NCBI RefSeq assembly: GCF_000801105.2
Contig: NC_079519.1
Coordinates: 31,533,288 to 31,597,287, forward strand
Length of the DNA: 64,000 bases
DNA from: Raphanus sativus
Taxonomy: Eukaryota > Streptophyta > Magnoliopsida > Brassicales > Brassicaceae
Direction: 5' to 3'
Shown: in pieces, positions 37,973-48,576 of the stretch
Numbering within the stretch: position 1 is the stretch's first letter
How the letters are laid out: each line of letters begins with the position of its first letter
The notes under the pieces: model-generated
The model's input: the letters and a program-made list of their open reading frames with translations, nothing else
What the model was told of the DNA's origin: nothing
The model's database searches: none
Program-made: the position numbers and the translations under genes

Positions 37973-39565
37973 CGAGCTTGTCTGAAGAACTAACTAGCCG
38001 TTGCCCAGAAAATAAAATAAAATAAAAAAGTGAAATCAATATAACATGCACGGGAGGGTATGGGAAGACGCAGAGAGAGCATAGAAATGGGTACTATATT
38101 TCAGAGCAGTTAATTTCAGTCACTGACCTCTTTTGTGTACTCTCTCGAGATATGTGCTTATAGTGCTCTCTGCTTGCTACCTTCCACAGAACAAACAAAA
38201 AAAAAAGAGGCGACTTTATTTCTCTTCTCAAGGAAGACACTGGTCAGTATTTATTAGGAGGAGAGAGAGATAAAAGTCCATTGCGAAGCACGCTTCCTTG
38301 TTTCTCTAATATACGGTCGTGCTTCCTCTTTTCTCGCGATTTTTTTTCTCATTAATACTAATCACTTTTCAGATTTATTAATTTCACTCTTCTGTGTTCT
38401 CCGTCGTCTCCAGTGTTAACTCTCTGTTAACTGCCACGTTAATTTTTTTACTGTCCAACTTTAACTAAATCCATTAAAAGAAGAGATTTAAAATTAAGTC
38501 AGATTCTCAGTCAATAGTCAGTGATGACTAATAGTGAATTAATGACGATATCGACGTATCCTTCAATCCCCCCTTCAATGCATTTTGTATTAAATAATTA
38601 AATAATTAAAAAAATCATTATCCAATTGTGTACAGTCACATTTTTCAGCTGATTTCATTTGACTATATTACTCATATATGGACAAATGTTTTAAATAATA
38701 GTAGTAACGTTTTAGCGAAAGTGTCTAAAATGGTAGGTAATCATGAAATCTAGTTCCCTAACAAAAAGGTAAGATTTTAAAACGAATATTATGTGAGCTG
38801 AAAAAATATAAAAATATTTTTTGTGGGCCTTAAATAAAATTTAAAAAGTCTGGGCCTAAATTAAATAAGGAAAGGTCCATGTACTGTTGTTTTCAAGATA
38901 CGCAGCCCAAGATCAGAATGAGACCAGAAGCTGGACCAATGATCTTGTCTTCTACAATTTTCTCCAGTGTCCACAGCTGTAGAAATTGCTGCAGCATGGC
39001 AATTGTACCCCGCAAGACTAGGATTAAATTGGTTGACTTGCAAGTTCTTGTTAGTTAGTGGCTTTTTAAGGTGCTGATTTGGATCTTCTTCCTAGCAATA
39101 AATATTAGAAACAAATCTTTTATGTTGACATGTTACTCACCTTAGAAATGTAGCATTAAATGATCAAAATCTTTTAATTGATACGTTCCTGACTACAATT
39201 AAATATACATGGACCGGTGTGTATATAGTATTTTCATCTTCATTCACTAGTTTGCAGAGTGCTTTGGTGTGTCTAGTCTTTTCATCCCTCGTGCTGTTGA
39301 GTGCATCAGTTTGCTGTATAGTACAGCAGCGCCAACCTATCCCTAGTGGAGTGATCTTATCAGTCAGATTGAGTTACTGGATTGAATGTGGTGTTTGAGT
39401 ATATTGAGAATTGTGTATGTTCTTTATTTTGGATTTTCCCTAGTTATGACCTCTCTCTTTCTCACCTCACCTGTATAAATATTTATTGTACATTTACTCT
39501 AATTGTGTTCTCTCTGCTCTCTCATTCCCTTCTCCCTGGCCACTAAACTAGATTCTTCCTCTCCT
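37973..39565. other. Upstream of XRI1-like gene; intergenic
   Basis: No gene recognised. A GAGA stretch (38260-38272) lies in the probable leader. A minus-strand frame at 38861-39043 was not recognised. Confidence 0.45.
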
Positions 39566-40378
39566 ATGTCAACACTCACGGCACCATCCTCTGCTAAAAC
39601 CGCAATGGTTTTCAACGCCATGGACTCTGAAGACACCATCACCCACCGTCATCATCAACGGCGCAGAGGAACCAAATCCTCTCTTTGCTTCATGGAAAAG
39701 ACAAGACAGAATGATTTACAGTCTGTGGATGTCATTCTCGGTTCACCGGTGGACCATGAAGATCTTCTAGACATCATCACAGATGGTCTTGGAGATAAAT
39801 ATTGAGATGTCGTTGAGATGGTTAACGGTCGTGACATCCCGATAACGCTAGCTGAGCTCCGCGAAAGGCTCATGGAAATGGAACATACCCTCCTCACAAC
39901 TGGTGTTACCTCCTCTGCCTCGAGCTCGTCGACTCATGTAACTGTGAGTGTGAAGGGTCAGGTATGTTGGATCTTTACATCATCGAGTTTAACACACGAG
40001 ACTATATTATATACACATATGTATGTAACGTGGATGTATAGGACGAGGAGGAACATAGAGTGTTTTGGATGAGAAGGAACGAAAAGATGCGTAAAGTGAT
40101 GGAACGGTACAATGATGCGAGAGGTGCGGAGTGGAGAACATATGTTTTCTTATCCGAGGAAGGCTCGAACATATGTGAGGATAAAACACCTGATGAGGTA
40201 TGTTACCTAGATTGTTATCATATATTATAGATATATATATAGACTTAATTCATTCATAAAAATGATATTGTTTTATACTGTGTGTTGTTAGATGGAGCTT
40301 AAGGATGGATATCAAATCGACGCAATGCTGCATCAGCACGGAGGGGTTTGGTCCATCCTCTATAATGTTTTGAGTTGA
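39566..40378 (+). CDS. SUMO-like gene with copia gag segment in exon 1
   Basis: Exons 2 (40042-40197) and 3 (40292-40378) encode a SUMO fold resembling Arabidopsis SUMO4/6: RVFWMRRNEKMRKVMERYND, GAEWRTYVFLSEEGS, KTPDEMELKDGYQIDAMLHQ, then HGG followed by ten residues, a maturable Gly-Gly end. Exon 1 ends in SSTHVTVSVKGQ, the SUMO start strand. Preceding it in the same frame is copia gag sequence: LGSPVDHEDLLDIITDGLGD, KY, stop, DVVEMVNGRDIPITLAELRE, RLMEMEHTLL. An ancestral-looking start (MSTLTAPSS at 39566) is separated from the rest by one TGA at 39803-39805. The ATG at 39818 gives an uninterrupted 128-residue gag-SUMO frame. It could be a functional chimera or a pseudogene. Confidence 0.8.
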
Positions 40379-40877
40379 GTTTTGTGACAAATGTATCACG
40401 GGACACAGATAGCTCATCATAGTTTATGCATGTAATGCAAGAAAGAAACAAGATCTGTTTATGTAGCAAGTTTTGAATCGAATCAAAAGCTGCAAACTTT
40501 GATGAAATTAAAGTAACTAAGGGATTAGGGAATATGCTTTCTGTATAATATAAGTATTTATGTTCAATAATGGCAACATCCTGTTACCAAAAATCATTAA
40601 AGTTAGTTTGTTGCAATCTGCGGTTACTAATCCATAAGAGACTTATCAATTTTGTTTGGCCTGAAATGTTATGTTCGATTAACACACACATATAAACAAC
40701 TAAACTATTATTATCTCTTCCCGCTCTTATTATGTTTGATTAACACAAAGTATTTTGGATTTTTCTTTTGTTGGTAAGCTATACACTACTGTGGATCATA
40801 AAAAAAAAAAGATGATAGGAAAATGGATTTACTTAAAATAAAGTTTCTGCATTCTCTTTCTTATTGTCTTTTTCCAG
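40379..40877. other. Spacer, no gene seen
   Basis: AT-rich spacer between the SUMO-like stop and the SAM relic. Earlier exons of the SAM gene were looked for and not found. Confidence 0.4.
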
Positions 40878-41163
40878 GTTGATATGGATGCTCTTATGCA
40901 TATGACAGATGATGACCTCAAAGCTCTTCTCATACCAATGGTAAAATTCATAATAAGCTGCCACGTGTTTTTTTTCTTTCCACCATGCTTAATTTTAGCT
41001 TGCCTTGCTCTGGCTCAATCGATTCACGAGTGATAAGATAATATGCATTCATCACCACTCTTTGACAAACGCCTATGCTCTGTCTTTACAAGGTGTGTTC
41101 GTTTTATGCTTCCAGGGTCTGAGGAAGAAGATACTTCTTGCGTTGGGATCTACACGTGGATAG
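40878..41163 (+). pseudogene. SAM-domain protein, last two exons only
   Basis: Exon 40878-40940 reads VDMDALMHMTDDDLKALLIP, M, between CAG and GTAAAA. Exon 41116-41163 reads GLRKKILLALGSTRG and stop. Together they are the C-terminal half of a sterile alpha motif in a plant SAM-protein family (compare At5g48680 in the Arabidopsis neighbourhood, from memory). The N-terminal exons are missing, so this is a truncated relic, although both splice borders survive. Confidence 0.8.
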
Positions 41164-41399
41164 GTTTTGCTTCAAGCGTAGGGTGTGAATGATTGTCAGA
41201 AAAGATTATGCGCTTGTCTTTTTCATAGTCCCTTTTCTTCCTCATATGTTTCTCAAAAGTAGGTAAGAGTTTTGAGATTAAAATAGTTGTAAACTGAGAA
41301 AAGCACTGATATGGAATGAGGAAAGAAATTAAGCGTTTTGAGCTTTGGATATTACTTCTCTTGATGAACCATCTAGTAGAAAGCAATGGGGACAATGAC

Positions 41400-41849
41400 T
41401 AGAGCTGGGAATTTGATTCATTATCCGCGGGCTCCGTTCCGTTTGACCCGCTGCAGGGCGGGTGCGGGTCGAATGATTTGAAAAAATTGTTCGCGGGTGC
41501 AGGTGCGGGTGCGGGTCGACCGAATTTAAACTGCGGGTATCCGTCAACCCGCAAAATTAAAAAAAAAAATCTTTTTAAAATATTATTTTTTAAAATAAAA
41601 ATTATGTTTTTTTACAAAAAAATAATAATAGTTACGAATATTTTTTAAAATTTAATTAAAATATATTATTTATATTGTTTTTTAAAAAATATTAATAAAA
41701 TAATTATTTTTATTATTTTTTATATTATCCGCGAATCCCGCGGGTTACCCGCTAATTTATGCGGGGCGGGTCTTACATTTTTTAGATGCGGGTCAAGCGA
41801 GTCGAATTTTTAAATCGAAAAAATGAGTCGACCCGCAAACCCAGCACTA
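41400..41849. mobile_element. hAT-like non-autonomous element
   Basis: Ends are TAGAGCTGGG and, in complement, TAGTGCTGGG, typical of plant hAT-type elements (TAGGGCTGGGC class). Internally it is rich in GCGGGT and GACCCGC words, and the left and right parts are partly complementary. An 8-bp target duplication is not visible; the right end abuts a perfect palindrome instead. Confidence 0.6.
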
Positions 41850-41909
41850 CGTGCTATCAACTGTGTCGAGCGGGATGATGACTCAAGCTCGACACAGTTG
41901 ATAGCACGT
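41849..41909. repeat. Perfect 23-bp inverted repeat with 15-bp loop
   Basis: Arms at 41849-41871 (ACGTGCTATCAAC...) and 41887-41909 (...GTTGATAGCACGT) pair without a mismatch; the loop is 41872-41886. The left arm starts at the last base of the hAT-like element, and the right arm ends 62 bp before the tRNA-Lys gene. It is not a terminator in the bacterial sense. Possible origins are transposon-end repair or template switching. Confidence 0.9.
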
Positions 41910-41971
41910 TAAGCTTAGCTATTCGTCTTCTAATTTCGTCTAGTATAAAAATAAAGCCAGAATGAACAGCA

Positions 41972-42043
41972 GCCGACTTAGCTCAGTGGTAGAGCGCGTG
42001 ACTTTTAATCCCGTGGCCGTGGGTTCGATCCCCACAGTCGGCG
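41972..42043 (+). tRNA. tRNA-Lys (UUU anticodon)
   Basis: A 72-nt cloverleaf: acceptor arms GCCGACT and AGTCGGC pair completely; D-arm TAGCTCAGTGGTAGAGC; anticodon loop CTTTTAA giving anticodon TTT; T-arm GTGGGTTCGATCCCCAC. Internal A and B boxes are intact. The anticodon stem (CGTGA with TCCCG) has one T-C mismatch; TCACG would pair fully. No intron and no encoded CCA. A T-run follows at 42058-42063, suitable for Pol III termination. Confidence 0.9.
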
Positions 42044-42514
42044 TTTGCTAGAAATACTTTTTTAAACCTCCACTAGGTTAATTGCCACTTTGTTCCTGGT
42101 TACATTTTCTTTTGATTTTCAACATCTAAATTATCAGCAAAACGTCCAGCGAAGATATCAACTTTTGTTCAGAAATACCATAGCTGAAAACGAAATCTAC
42201 AAGCCCGGAGCTAAACTAAAGCATTAATCAACTGAAATGATCACTAACAAAGCCTTATGGTTCTGCTTAGAAGCAAAGAGAAAAATAAACAAACACTGAC
42301 CTCAAAGAAGCAGCTTCATAGAAGTGAGTTTTCCCAATCCAAGGACCTGATCCAACGGAGACACTGTCTCAACTTTGCACCCTTGTTCTGAATCTTAATT
42401 AACGATGCTCATGAGATTGGACAAGGGGATAACAGACATGGTTTTCATAGTGGCTGGACCTTTCCCCATCTTCACCTGGTCAAGGCTTTAATTAATTTTT
42501 CGAGAATTTTACAT
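42044..42514. other. Intergenic, no gene seen
   Basis: Nothing recognised between the tRNA and the Helitron. Confidence 0.4.
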
Positions 42515-42941
42515 TCCCAATATATTAAAAGAGATGCATTCGTAATTAATGCATTCACACTTTATTTTTTGAATTTGTTAACGTGTTGCCTTCACGATCA
42601 TTTAACATTTAATGCGTTCACACACTAAGTTTTTTAACTACACTCGAAACAATTTAATGTGTTTGCATTCTATTTTTTTCAATAAGCTCTTTTGGTTCAT
42701 ACATTTTTAACATTTGTAATAGTGAATTGAAATTATTTAAAATTCTCTTTGTACAACTACTGAATAATAACATTTTTTTAAAAAATCATTAGATTTGCAT
42801 CAAATAAAATGCTTGAGTGAGAATGTTTTAGAAATTAAAAGTTTCATATCTAACTTGGTTTCTTGAAAAGAGACATGTGGCAGATACGGTGATGAGTAGG
42901 GTCTAATGCTATACTCCAAATGTATAGATTGTTTCAAAATG

Positions 42942-43397
42942 TTACTTTTGGCAACTGTGATATAAGATAGCATCTACGCAACTCATGGAGGTCTCTTTCA
43001 AAGCTCTTTTCGGGTCTATGAAGATAACACTTTACTGTTGGGTTCTTTAGAGGAACTTGACAAGATTGAGAGGAAGAGACAGATTGGTGAGAATGATGAT
43101 GATGATGATGATGATGATGATGGGAATATAACTCTAAACCATGTTTTATGGTCGTGTCCATGGATGGCTGATGGTCTGAACGAAAGTGATTACAAGGGAT
43201 TTCTTTGGGGAGCTGATTGCACCGAGAGTTTTCTAAAACAATCGAAATTAAAGGTAAGTGGTTAACTTCGAATGATATTTTCGTATGTGATTATTTAAAT
43301 TTAATGTGTTTTGTTTACCATTTTAGATGATCATAAGATCACATGAAGGACCTGATGCAAGATCAGATCGAGAAAACATGGGAAACATGCTATGCGG
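42942..43397 (+). pseudogene. Captured PP7-type Ser/Thr phosphatase fragment
   Basis: The frame reads LLLATVI, a TAA at 42963-42965, then [40 protein letters not shown], an Asp run coded by GAT repeats (43096-43120), [40 protein letters not shown], a splice donor GTAAGT at 43255, and after TTTTAG at 43326 MIIRSHEGPDARSD and NMLCG. The (A)HGGLF and RSHEGPDAR motifs are metallophosphatase metal-ligand regions, and the order matches plant PP7. The N-terminal catalytic half and the C-terminus are absent and there is an early stop, so it is a captured non-functional fragment. Confidence 0.88.
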
Positions 43398-43883
43398 GTA
43401 CTCACATTAACACTAATCAAAATTTACATTATTAAATTCAATAAAAACCAATTTCTATGAGTATAAATATACAACTTTTTATATTATGTCTAAGTTCAAA
43501 CAACAAAAATAATAATAGATTATCTTATATAAAATACAAAATCTTAAAATATCACCAGCATTGTTTGTACAAACAATACAAATAATATTAGATGTCCTTT
43601 TTCTTAAACTATTATTTAGATTTTATTTGATTTTACAAGCATTTAGAAACTTAAAAATGAAAACATTGGTTCTACATAAGAACTGTTTAAAATTCATATA
43701 ACATGAAACCAAACAAATATAATAGTTTTAGGTTTATCACCGAAAAATTAAAAACCTCGATCACTTCAACCGAAAAAAACAAAATAAATATGGATTTTAG
43801 AATGGTATTTATATTTTAGGAGGTTAAAAAATAATGTAATACGGAACGAATATCCAGATTAAACATACATAATGTTTTTTATC

Positions 43884-44533
43884 TTAAAAAGTAGGGCTGG
43901 GCAAAATATCCGGGACTGACGAACCGAGCCGAAACCGAACCGAAATTCAGGGTCCCAAACTCGATCACACACGGGGTAAATAACCGAATGGTTCCTAAAC
44001 TGATGTATCCGAAGAACCGGTACTCAACCCGATCCAAAACGAGAACCGAATGAATATCCGAAGATTTCCGAAATGTAAATATATATTTAAAAATATTGTT
44101 TATAATTATATGTATAACTACTTTAAAAATTAAAATCAAAATTATATATTAAATATATTAATTATTTTGTGTAATTTCAGATAAAATATGATAGTTCGTA
44201 TAGAAATATTCAAAAACTGTGTCCAATGAGTAATTTTAGTTTTTTGGTATATTTGGGTAGTTTGGATACAAAATACCCGAACCGAATCGAGTAATATGGG
44301 TAATTTGAGTATGAACCAGTTTCAGATATATTAGTTATTCAGTTATTTTAAGATTTTTTTACATCAAAACCGAACCCACTCGAATCCGGAAGGACTCGAC
44401 TCGAATCCGGAAGGACTCGACTCGAACCCGACTCAAAATTTTGTAATATCCAGACGAGACTTAATTTTCAAACCTGAGAAACCCGTATCCGAAGAAAACG
44501 ACGGATATCTGAATACTCATACCTATTAAAAAG
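43884..44533. mobile_element. hAT-like element with 8-bp target duplication, nested in Helitron
   Basis: The element 43892-44525 starts TAGGGCTGGGCAAAATATCC and its complement starts TAGGTATGAG..ATATCCG. TTAAAAAG flanks it exactly on both sides (43884-43891, 44526-44533), the 8-bp duplication expected of hAT transposition. Many CCGAACCGA-type words occur inside. No transposase. Confidence 0.85.
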
Positions 44534-44583
44534 ATAATAAAATCAATAAGTTCATTCCGTGCAAAGCACGGATTATTACATAG

Positions 44584-44976
44584 TTTCTTGTATTTAGTAA
44601 ACAATATTTTGTTCTTCTAGTATAATATAAACCAAAGCCAATTTGCGCGGCGCCGTCTTTGGAGTTGGTGAGCATCGACCATTTGGGAAGATTGTCGGAT
44701 GTTGGACATGTACCTAAACACGCGTGAAGCACGTCGTATGTAAGACATATTCATCAATCATTCGTCAAAATACAATGCAGGTTAAGTCAACGTAGAAGAG
44801 GTCGTCTTTGTTTTATTCAATCACAAGAAATACAAATCAACGTTTATTTATAGTCAACACCTTCGTGTATACACGTCTCCTATATTTATGCATCTCTCTC
44901 TCTCTCAAGATAATTTTTATTTGGTTCGGAGCCATAGAAGAAGTTCTTCATTTCTGGCTGCTAGAGTTTTAAGAAC
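44584..44976. promoter_or_regulatory. Upstream region of RIN4-like gene
   Basis: A 393-bp non-coding stretch. A TATA-like TTTATTTATAG lies at 44843, a (TC)n tract at 44896-44907 in the probable leader, and ACGT cores at 44729 and 44872. Confidence 0.35.
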
Positions 44977-46771
44977 ATGGCAGCAGTAAGTCAACGGGGT
45001 CTTATATCTTTCTGTGTGTTTTACTTTGTGTGAATAGATAGTTATTATCAAATATGTCTTTTGATCTAGGTTACTAGAGTTTTTATTTCTTTTCCTAGAT
45101 CTGCATACTTTGACATGTTTCATGTTTAAGATCTGAAGTTTTCTAGAATCTACATGCATGACTACAAGAATTTTCAGATTAATTTTAAAACGTTTTGTAT
45201 GTGTATATGATCGTCACAATTCTTATTTTATTTTCCTAGCTAGTATCAATATGTTTGATGGGATTATGATTAGCATCCATAGAGATATATGGTTCTTGTG
45301 CCTTAGATTCATGTCTCTTGCTTGCAATTTACATGCTAGTCTTCTAAGATCATTGCTCCAAAAAAAAAAAGTCTTCTAAGACCTTTCTTTTGGTTCCTTG
45401 TGTGACTATAGAATCGTCCACACGTGCCCAAATTCGGAGACTGGAAGCAGGAGGATGTTGCATTCACGGTGATGTTCGATAAAGCCAGTAGGACGAAGCA
45501 AAATCCAAACATGTCTAATCCCAACGAGCATCCAAATATGAATCCAAATCCTGCACAAACTCCAAATCATAGATATGACCAACCACCGAACCACAATGTA
45601 AGACCGAGACACGAAAGATTCAGTAGCAGAGAAGAAGCCGAGTTCAGACCGTCTCCTGCACACAATGAAAGAAACAACAGAGTCAGAGCTCCTCCCCCAG
45701 CAGAAACGTACAACCATCAATCATATGGTGGTGGAGGTAGGTCACATGGAAATCCACAGGAAACAAAGAGACGGCCGCAACATGAACCTCCAAGGGTGCA
45801 ATCTACGCCGATACGTAATCTTAGAGGTCGTAGCAATGAAAGGGTACGTTCACTTTTATTAATATACCGAGAATGTTTCATCTCGAACAACAGCTTTTAG
45901 CCGGTCGAACACGGCTCTCGTTCTAAAAGTTCAAAATGTTTCTTTTCCAATATATATATATATATATATATAGTCTACAAATTTAGATTTTAATTCACTT
46001 TTGAATTTATGGCATATAATTTCAAAATAAAAACTTAACATTTATAAATAGAATTATTATTTTTTGAAAACTATGTTATTATTTCTTTAGATATGATGAT
46101 AATATATTTTTGAATAAATAATTTGTGATGGCAGTGTTTAGAACACTTCCAACATGAAATCATTTTTTACCATGTTTGGTACAAGTCACAATTCATCAAT
46201 ATATAGCTAAATAAATTTCATTTCCCCCCAAGGTCGCAATTCCGCCGTTTCCAGGATCGGGTTCGGAGAATCAGAGTTACACACTCATCTTTGACAAAGT
46301 GAAGGAAGACAAGAGGCAAAGTGGGAATATGAGGTCTTACAGTGGATCTGCTCATACCACCCCGAGTCGACCACTCAACGACCAACATCACCAACCGCTA
46401 CCTTCTAGTCCCAAGGTATTTATATTCGTTTATTTATTGCTATATTGTCATACAATTATTTGAGTAATTATGCAAGCTTTGATTAAAGAGTACTACCGCC
46501 ATGCATCAAAAGTATATATCATAATCTTCAGTCAAAAAAGAAGTATATATACTTTTCATTTATAATTATTAATTTTACATGATAGACAATTGGCTAGTGA
46601 CATGACAAGCTAGCTTATAATTCCTTGGCTGTATACCTTTTTTCTTGACCAAAAAAAAAAAGAAAACCTCAATGTTCATCATCATAAGTAAAATATTGGG
46701 CAATCTAACATCACGTTCATCGTAAATGTGATGTGCAGAATTGCTGCTTCCCTCCATGGGGCCGAAAGTGA
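44977..46771 (+). CDS. RIN4-like protein with NOI domains
   Basis: RIN4 family proteins are plasma-membrane regulators of plant immunity. Exons 44977-44985, 45412-45843, 46233-46415 and 46739-46771 join in phase to 218 residues. The N-terminal NOI is NRPHVPKFGDWKQEDVAFTV, MFDKASR, containing the VPxFGxW form cut by AvrRpt2. A Pro/Asn/Arg-rich disordered middle follows. A second, weaker NOI-like end is IPPFPGSGSENQSYTLIFDK, V, without FGxW. The C-terminus NCCFPPWGRK places a cysteine pair where RIN4 is palmitoylated. It resembles the defence-related gene at the matching Arabidopsis position (At5g48657, from memory). The tiny 9-base first exon is supported by a perfect GTAAGT. Confidence 0.88.
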
Positions 46772-47771
46772 CGCAAGTGAAGAGTGAAGATAATTTGTTT
46801 CTTCTTTTCATCAAATTCATTGTTTGTTGTTTGCTTCTGCATAATTTTCCATTTGCTGTTACGTACTCTTTTGTGTTCATATCTTTTTATTTCGATTGAT
46901 AACACTACAATTTCGTCTCTATTGTATTGTGTTATATGATTTGCATCATGCATGGTAAATTGGTAATGCTTGAAGCTAAGTACGTTACGTTGATTGCAAA
47001 CCGGAATAATGACTTTACCTAGAAAGTCCATGGTTAAAGAAGTAAACACGGACAGAAATTTACTTCTCGTAAAGAAAATGGGTCAAATAAAGTAGAAAAC
47101 ATTAGCCCAATGGGCTCTTCCAGCATCTACAGTGGGTCTCAACTTTGATACTTTCACTCCTCCAAAGAAACAGCGACAAAAAAACACCACGAAGTGCGTG
47201 CGTTATCTTTAACGTACAAAAAAAAAACAAAAACCATGCCGTTTCTTAAGTTGTGGGCCCCTCACAAGACCAGACCACAAACATCTTCTTTCCTCGACAC
47301 GTGTCGAAACAGCATTGATACAAAGACCGCGTTCCTTCGTTTCCGTTTCTTCACCTTCCCTTTGGTGTTTTCTGCAACATTCAAAAAAACCCTAATTACA
47401 CCCAAAAAAAAAAAGAGATTGCTTTCCTAATAATCCTCTCCAACGATCTCCCCCGAGCAAAAATTCGATTCGCCTCACGGTGAGCACCTCGAACCCTCGA
47501 ATCGAAGAGTTCCCTTCAGGTACCTATCTCCACCAATCGTTTGTTGTTATTGATCACGGATGATGCTGATTCTCGATTTTCGAATTATCGTTGATTTTAA
47601 TTCAACCTCGATAAATTTGAATTCTTTTGAATCTGAAATCGCTGAAGATCTGTTTTCTTTTTCCGTTTTGTTTTTAACTTTCAATACATTACGCTGAGGA
47701 GTTAATCAGATTGTGTGTGGCTGATGACACTTACAGGTACAAGAGGTTGGAAACTCTCTGATTTTTAAAAG
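46772..47771. other. Intergenic and 5' leader of RING gene
   Basis: No gene recognised. The last 300 bp probably include a non-coding first exon of the RING gene, with a leader intron beginning near GGTACC at 47519 and ending before 47740. Confidence 0.4.
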
Positions 47772-48576
47772 ATGAACACACAGCAGGGGTGGAGATCAAC
47801 CCGAGGGATCAGACGGAGGAAAGCGTTGATTGATCTTAACGTGGCACCCAGTGATGTTGAAGGCACCTCTGCTGCTTCTGTCAGAGCATCATCTCCCATT
47901 TTGACTACACCTAGTTGTGATCTTCAAAGGGAGTCTGTGGCGCCTTCTCACCCTGCTCCCACCACGATTGATGTAGATGCTATCGAAGATGATGTTGTTG
48001 AATCATCCGCAATTGCTTTTGCTGAAGTGTGTATGCTCCCTCTTATCTTTTGCACTGATGGATGTAGGCTTTAAACGGTTTTGTTTTTATTTTTTTGGTA
48101 TCAGGCTAGAAGTAAATCAACAGGTACACGTCGGAGGCGTTTGATGGTTGATGTAGAGTCGGGTGAGTTTATCTTTTTGTTGGAGTGATATGAGCTTGTT
48201 AGGATTTTGTGTATACTCTTTTGTGTTTGTTTCTTACTTGGACTGGTAAAACGCAGGTGGTACGACTAGATTTTCTGTCGACATGAGCAACAAACGGAGG
48301 AGGGTTCCTCCTAATCAACCTGTCATCGACTGTGAGCATGTCCCTGTTGACACCTTGTCTAGCTCAAAGGCTCCACCTCCTCCACCAGAGGAGCCAAAAT
48401 TCTCTTGCCCAATTTGTATGTGCCCGTTTACTGAGGAGATGTCAACCAAATGCGGCCACATCTTCTGCAAGGCATGTATAAAGATGGCGATATCTCGCCA
48501 AAACAAGTGCCCTACTTGTAGGAAAAAAGTGACTGCGAAAGAGCTGATTCGAGTATTCCTTCCAACCACCAGATGA
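47772..48576 (+). CDS. RING finger E3, SUMO-targeted ubiquitin ligase type
   Basis: Exons 47772-48026, 48105-48162 and 48257-48576 join to 210 residues. The C-terminus is a C3HC4 RING: CPICMCPFTEEMSTKCGHIF, CKACIKMAISRQNKCPTCRK. Upstream are short hydrophobic-acidic stretches that fit SUMO-interacting motifs: ALIDLNVAPSD, TIDVDAIEDDVVESS, MVDVES and VIDCEHV. This layout is that of RNF4-like SUMO-targeted ligases, which ubiquitylate SUMO-modified nuclear proteins, and I recall the Arabidopsis positional match At5g48655 being classed this way. Basic RRRK and KRRR patches suggest nuclear location. All zinc ligands are present. Confidence 0.88.

Larger units (their letters stand above)
42515..44583 (+). 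mobile_element. Helitron, about 2.1 kb, with phosphatase fragment
   Basis: The 5' end TCCCAATATATTAAAAGAGA and the 3' hairpin CCGTGC, AAA, GCACGG (44557-44571) followed by ATTATTACATAG and T match the minus-strand Helitron at 7289-8171 (TCCCTTATATATTAAAAGAG; ATTATTACCTAG). The terminal CTAG is mutated to ATAG and the base before the 5' TC is T, so it is older or damaged. It carries a PP7-type phosphatase fragment (42.9-43.4 kb) and a nested hAT element (43.9-44.5 kb). Confidence 0.65.

Noticed and set aside
38861..39043. 60-codon minus-strand frame, possibly RNase H-like
   Set aside because: No catalytic motif could be pointed to; too short to support.
42934..43161. Minus-strand frame with a poly-His run
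   Set aside because: Antisense of the GAT repeat inside the captured phosphatase fragment.
45406..45720. Minus-strand frame across RIN4-like exon 2
   Set aside because: Antisense shadow. The plus frame contains the NOI domain.
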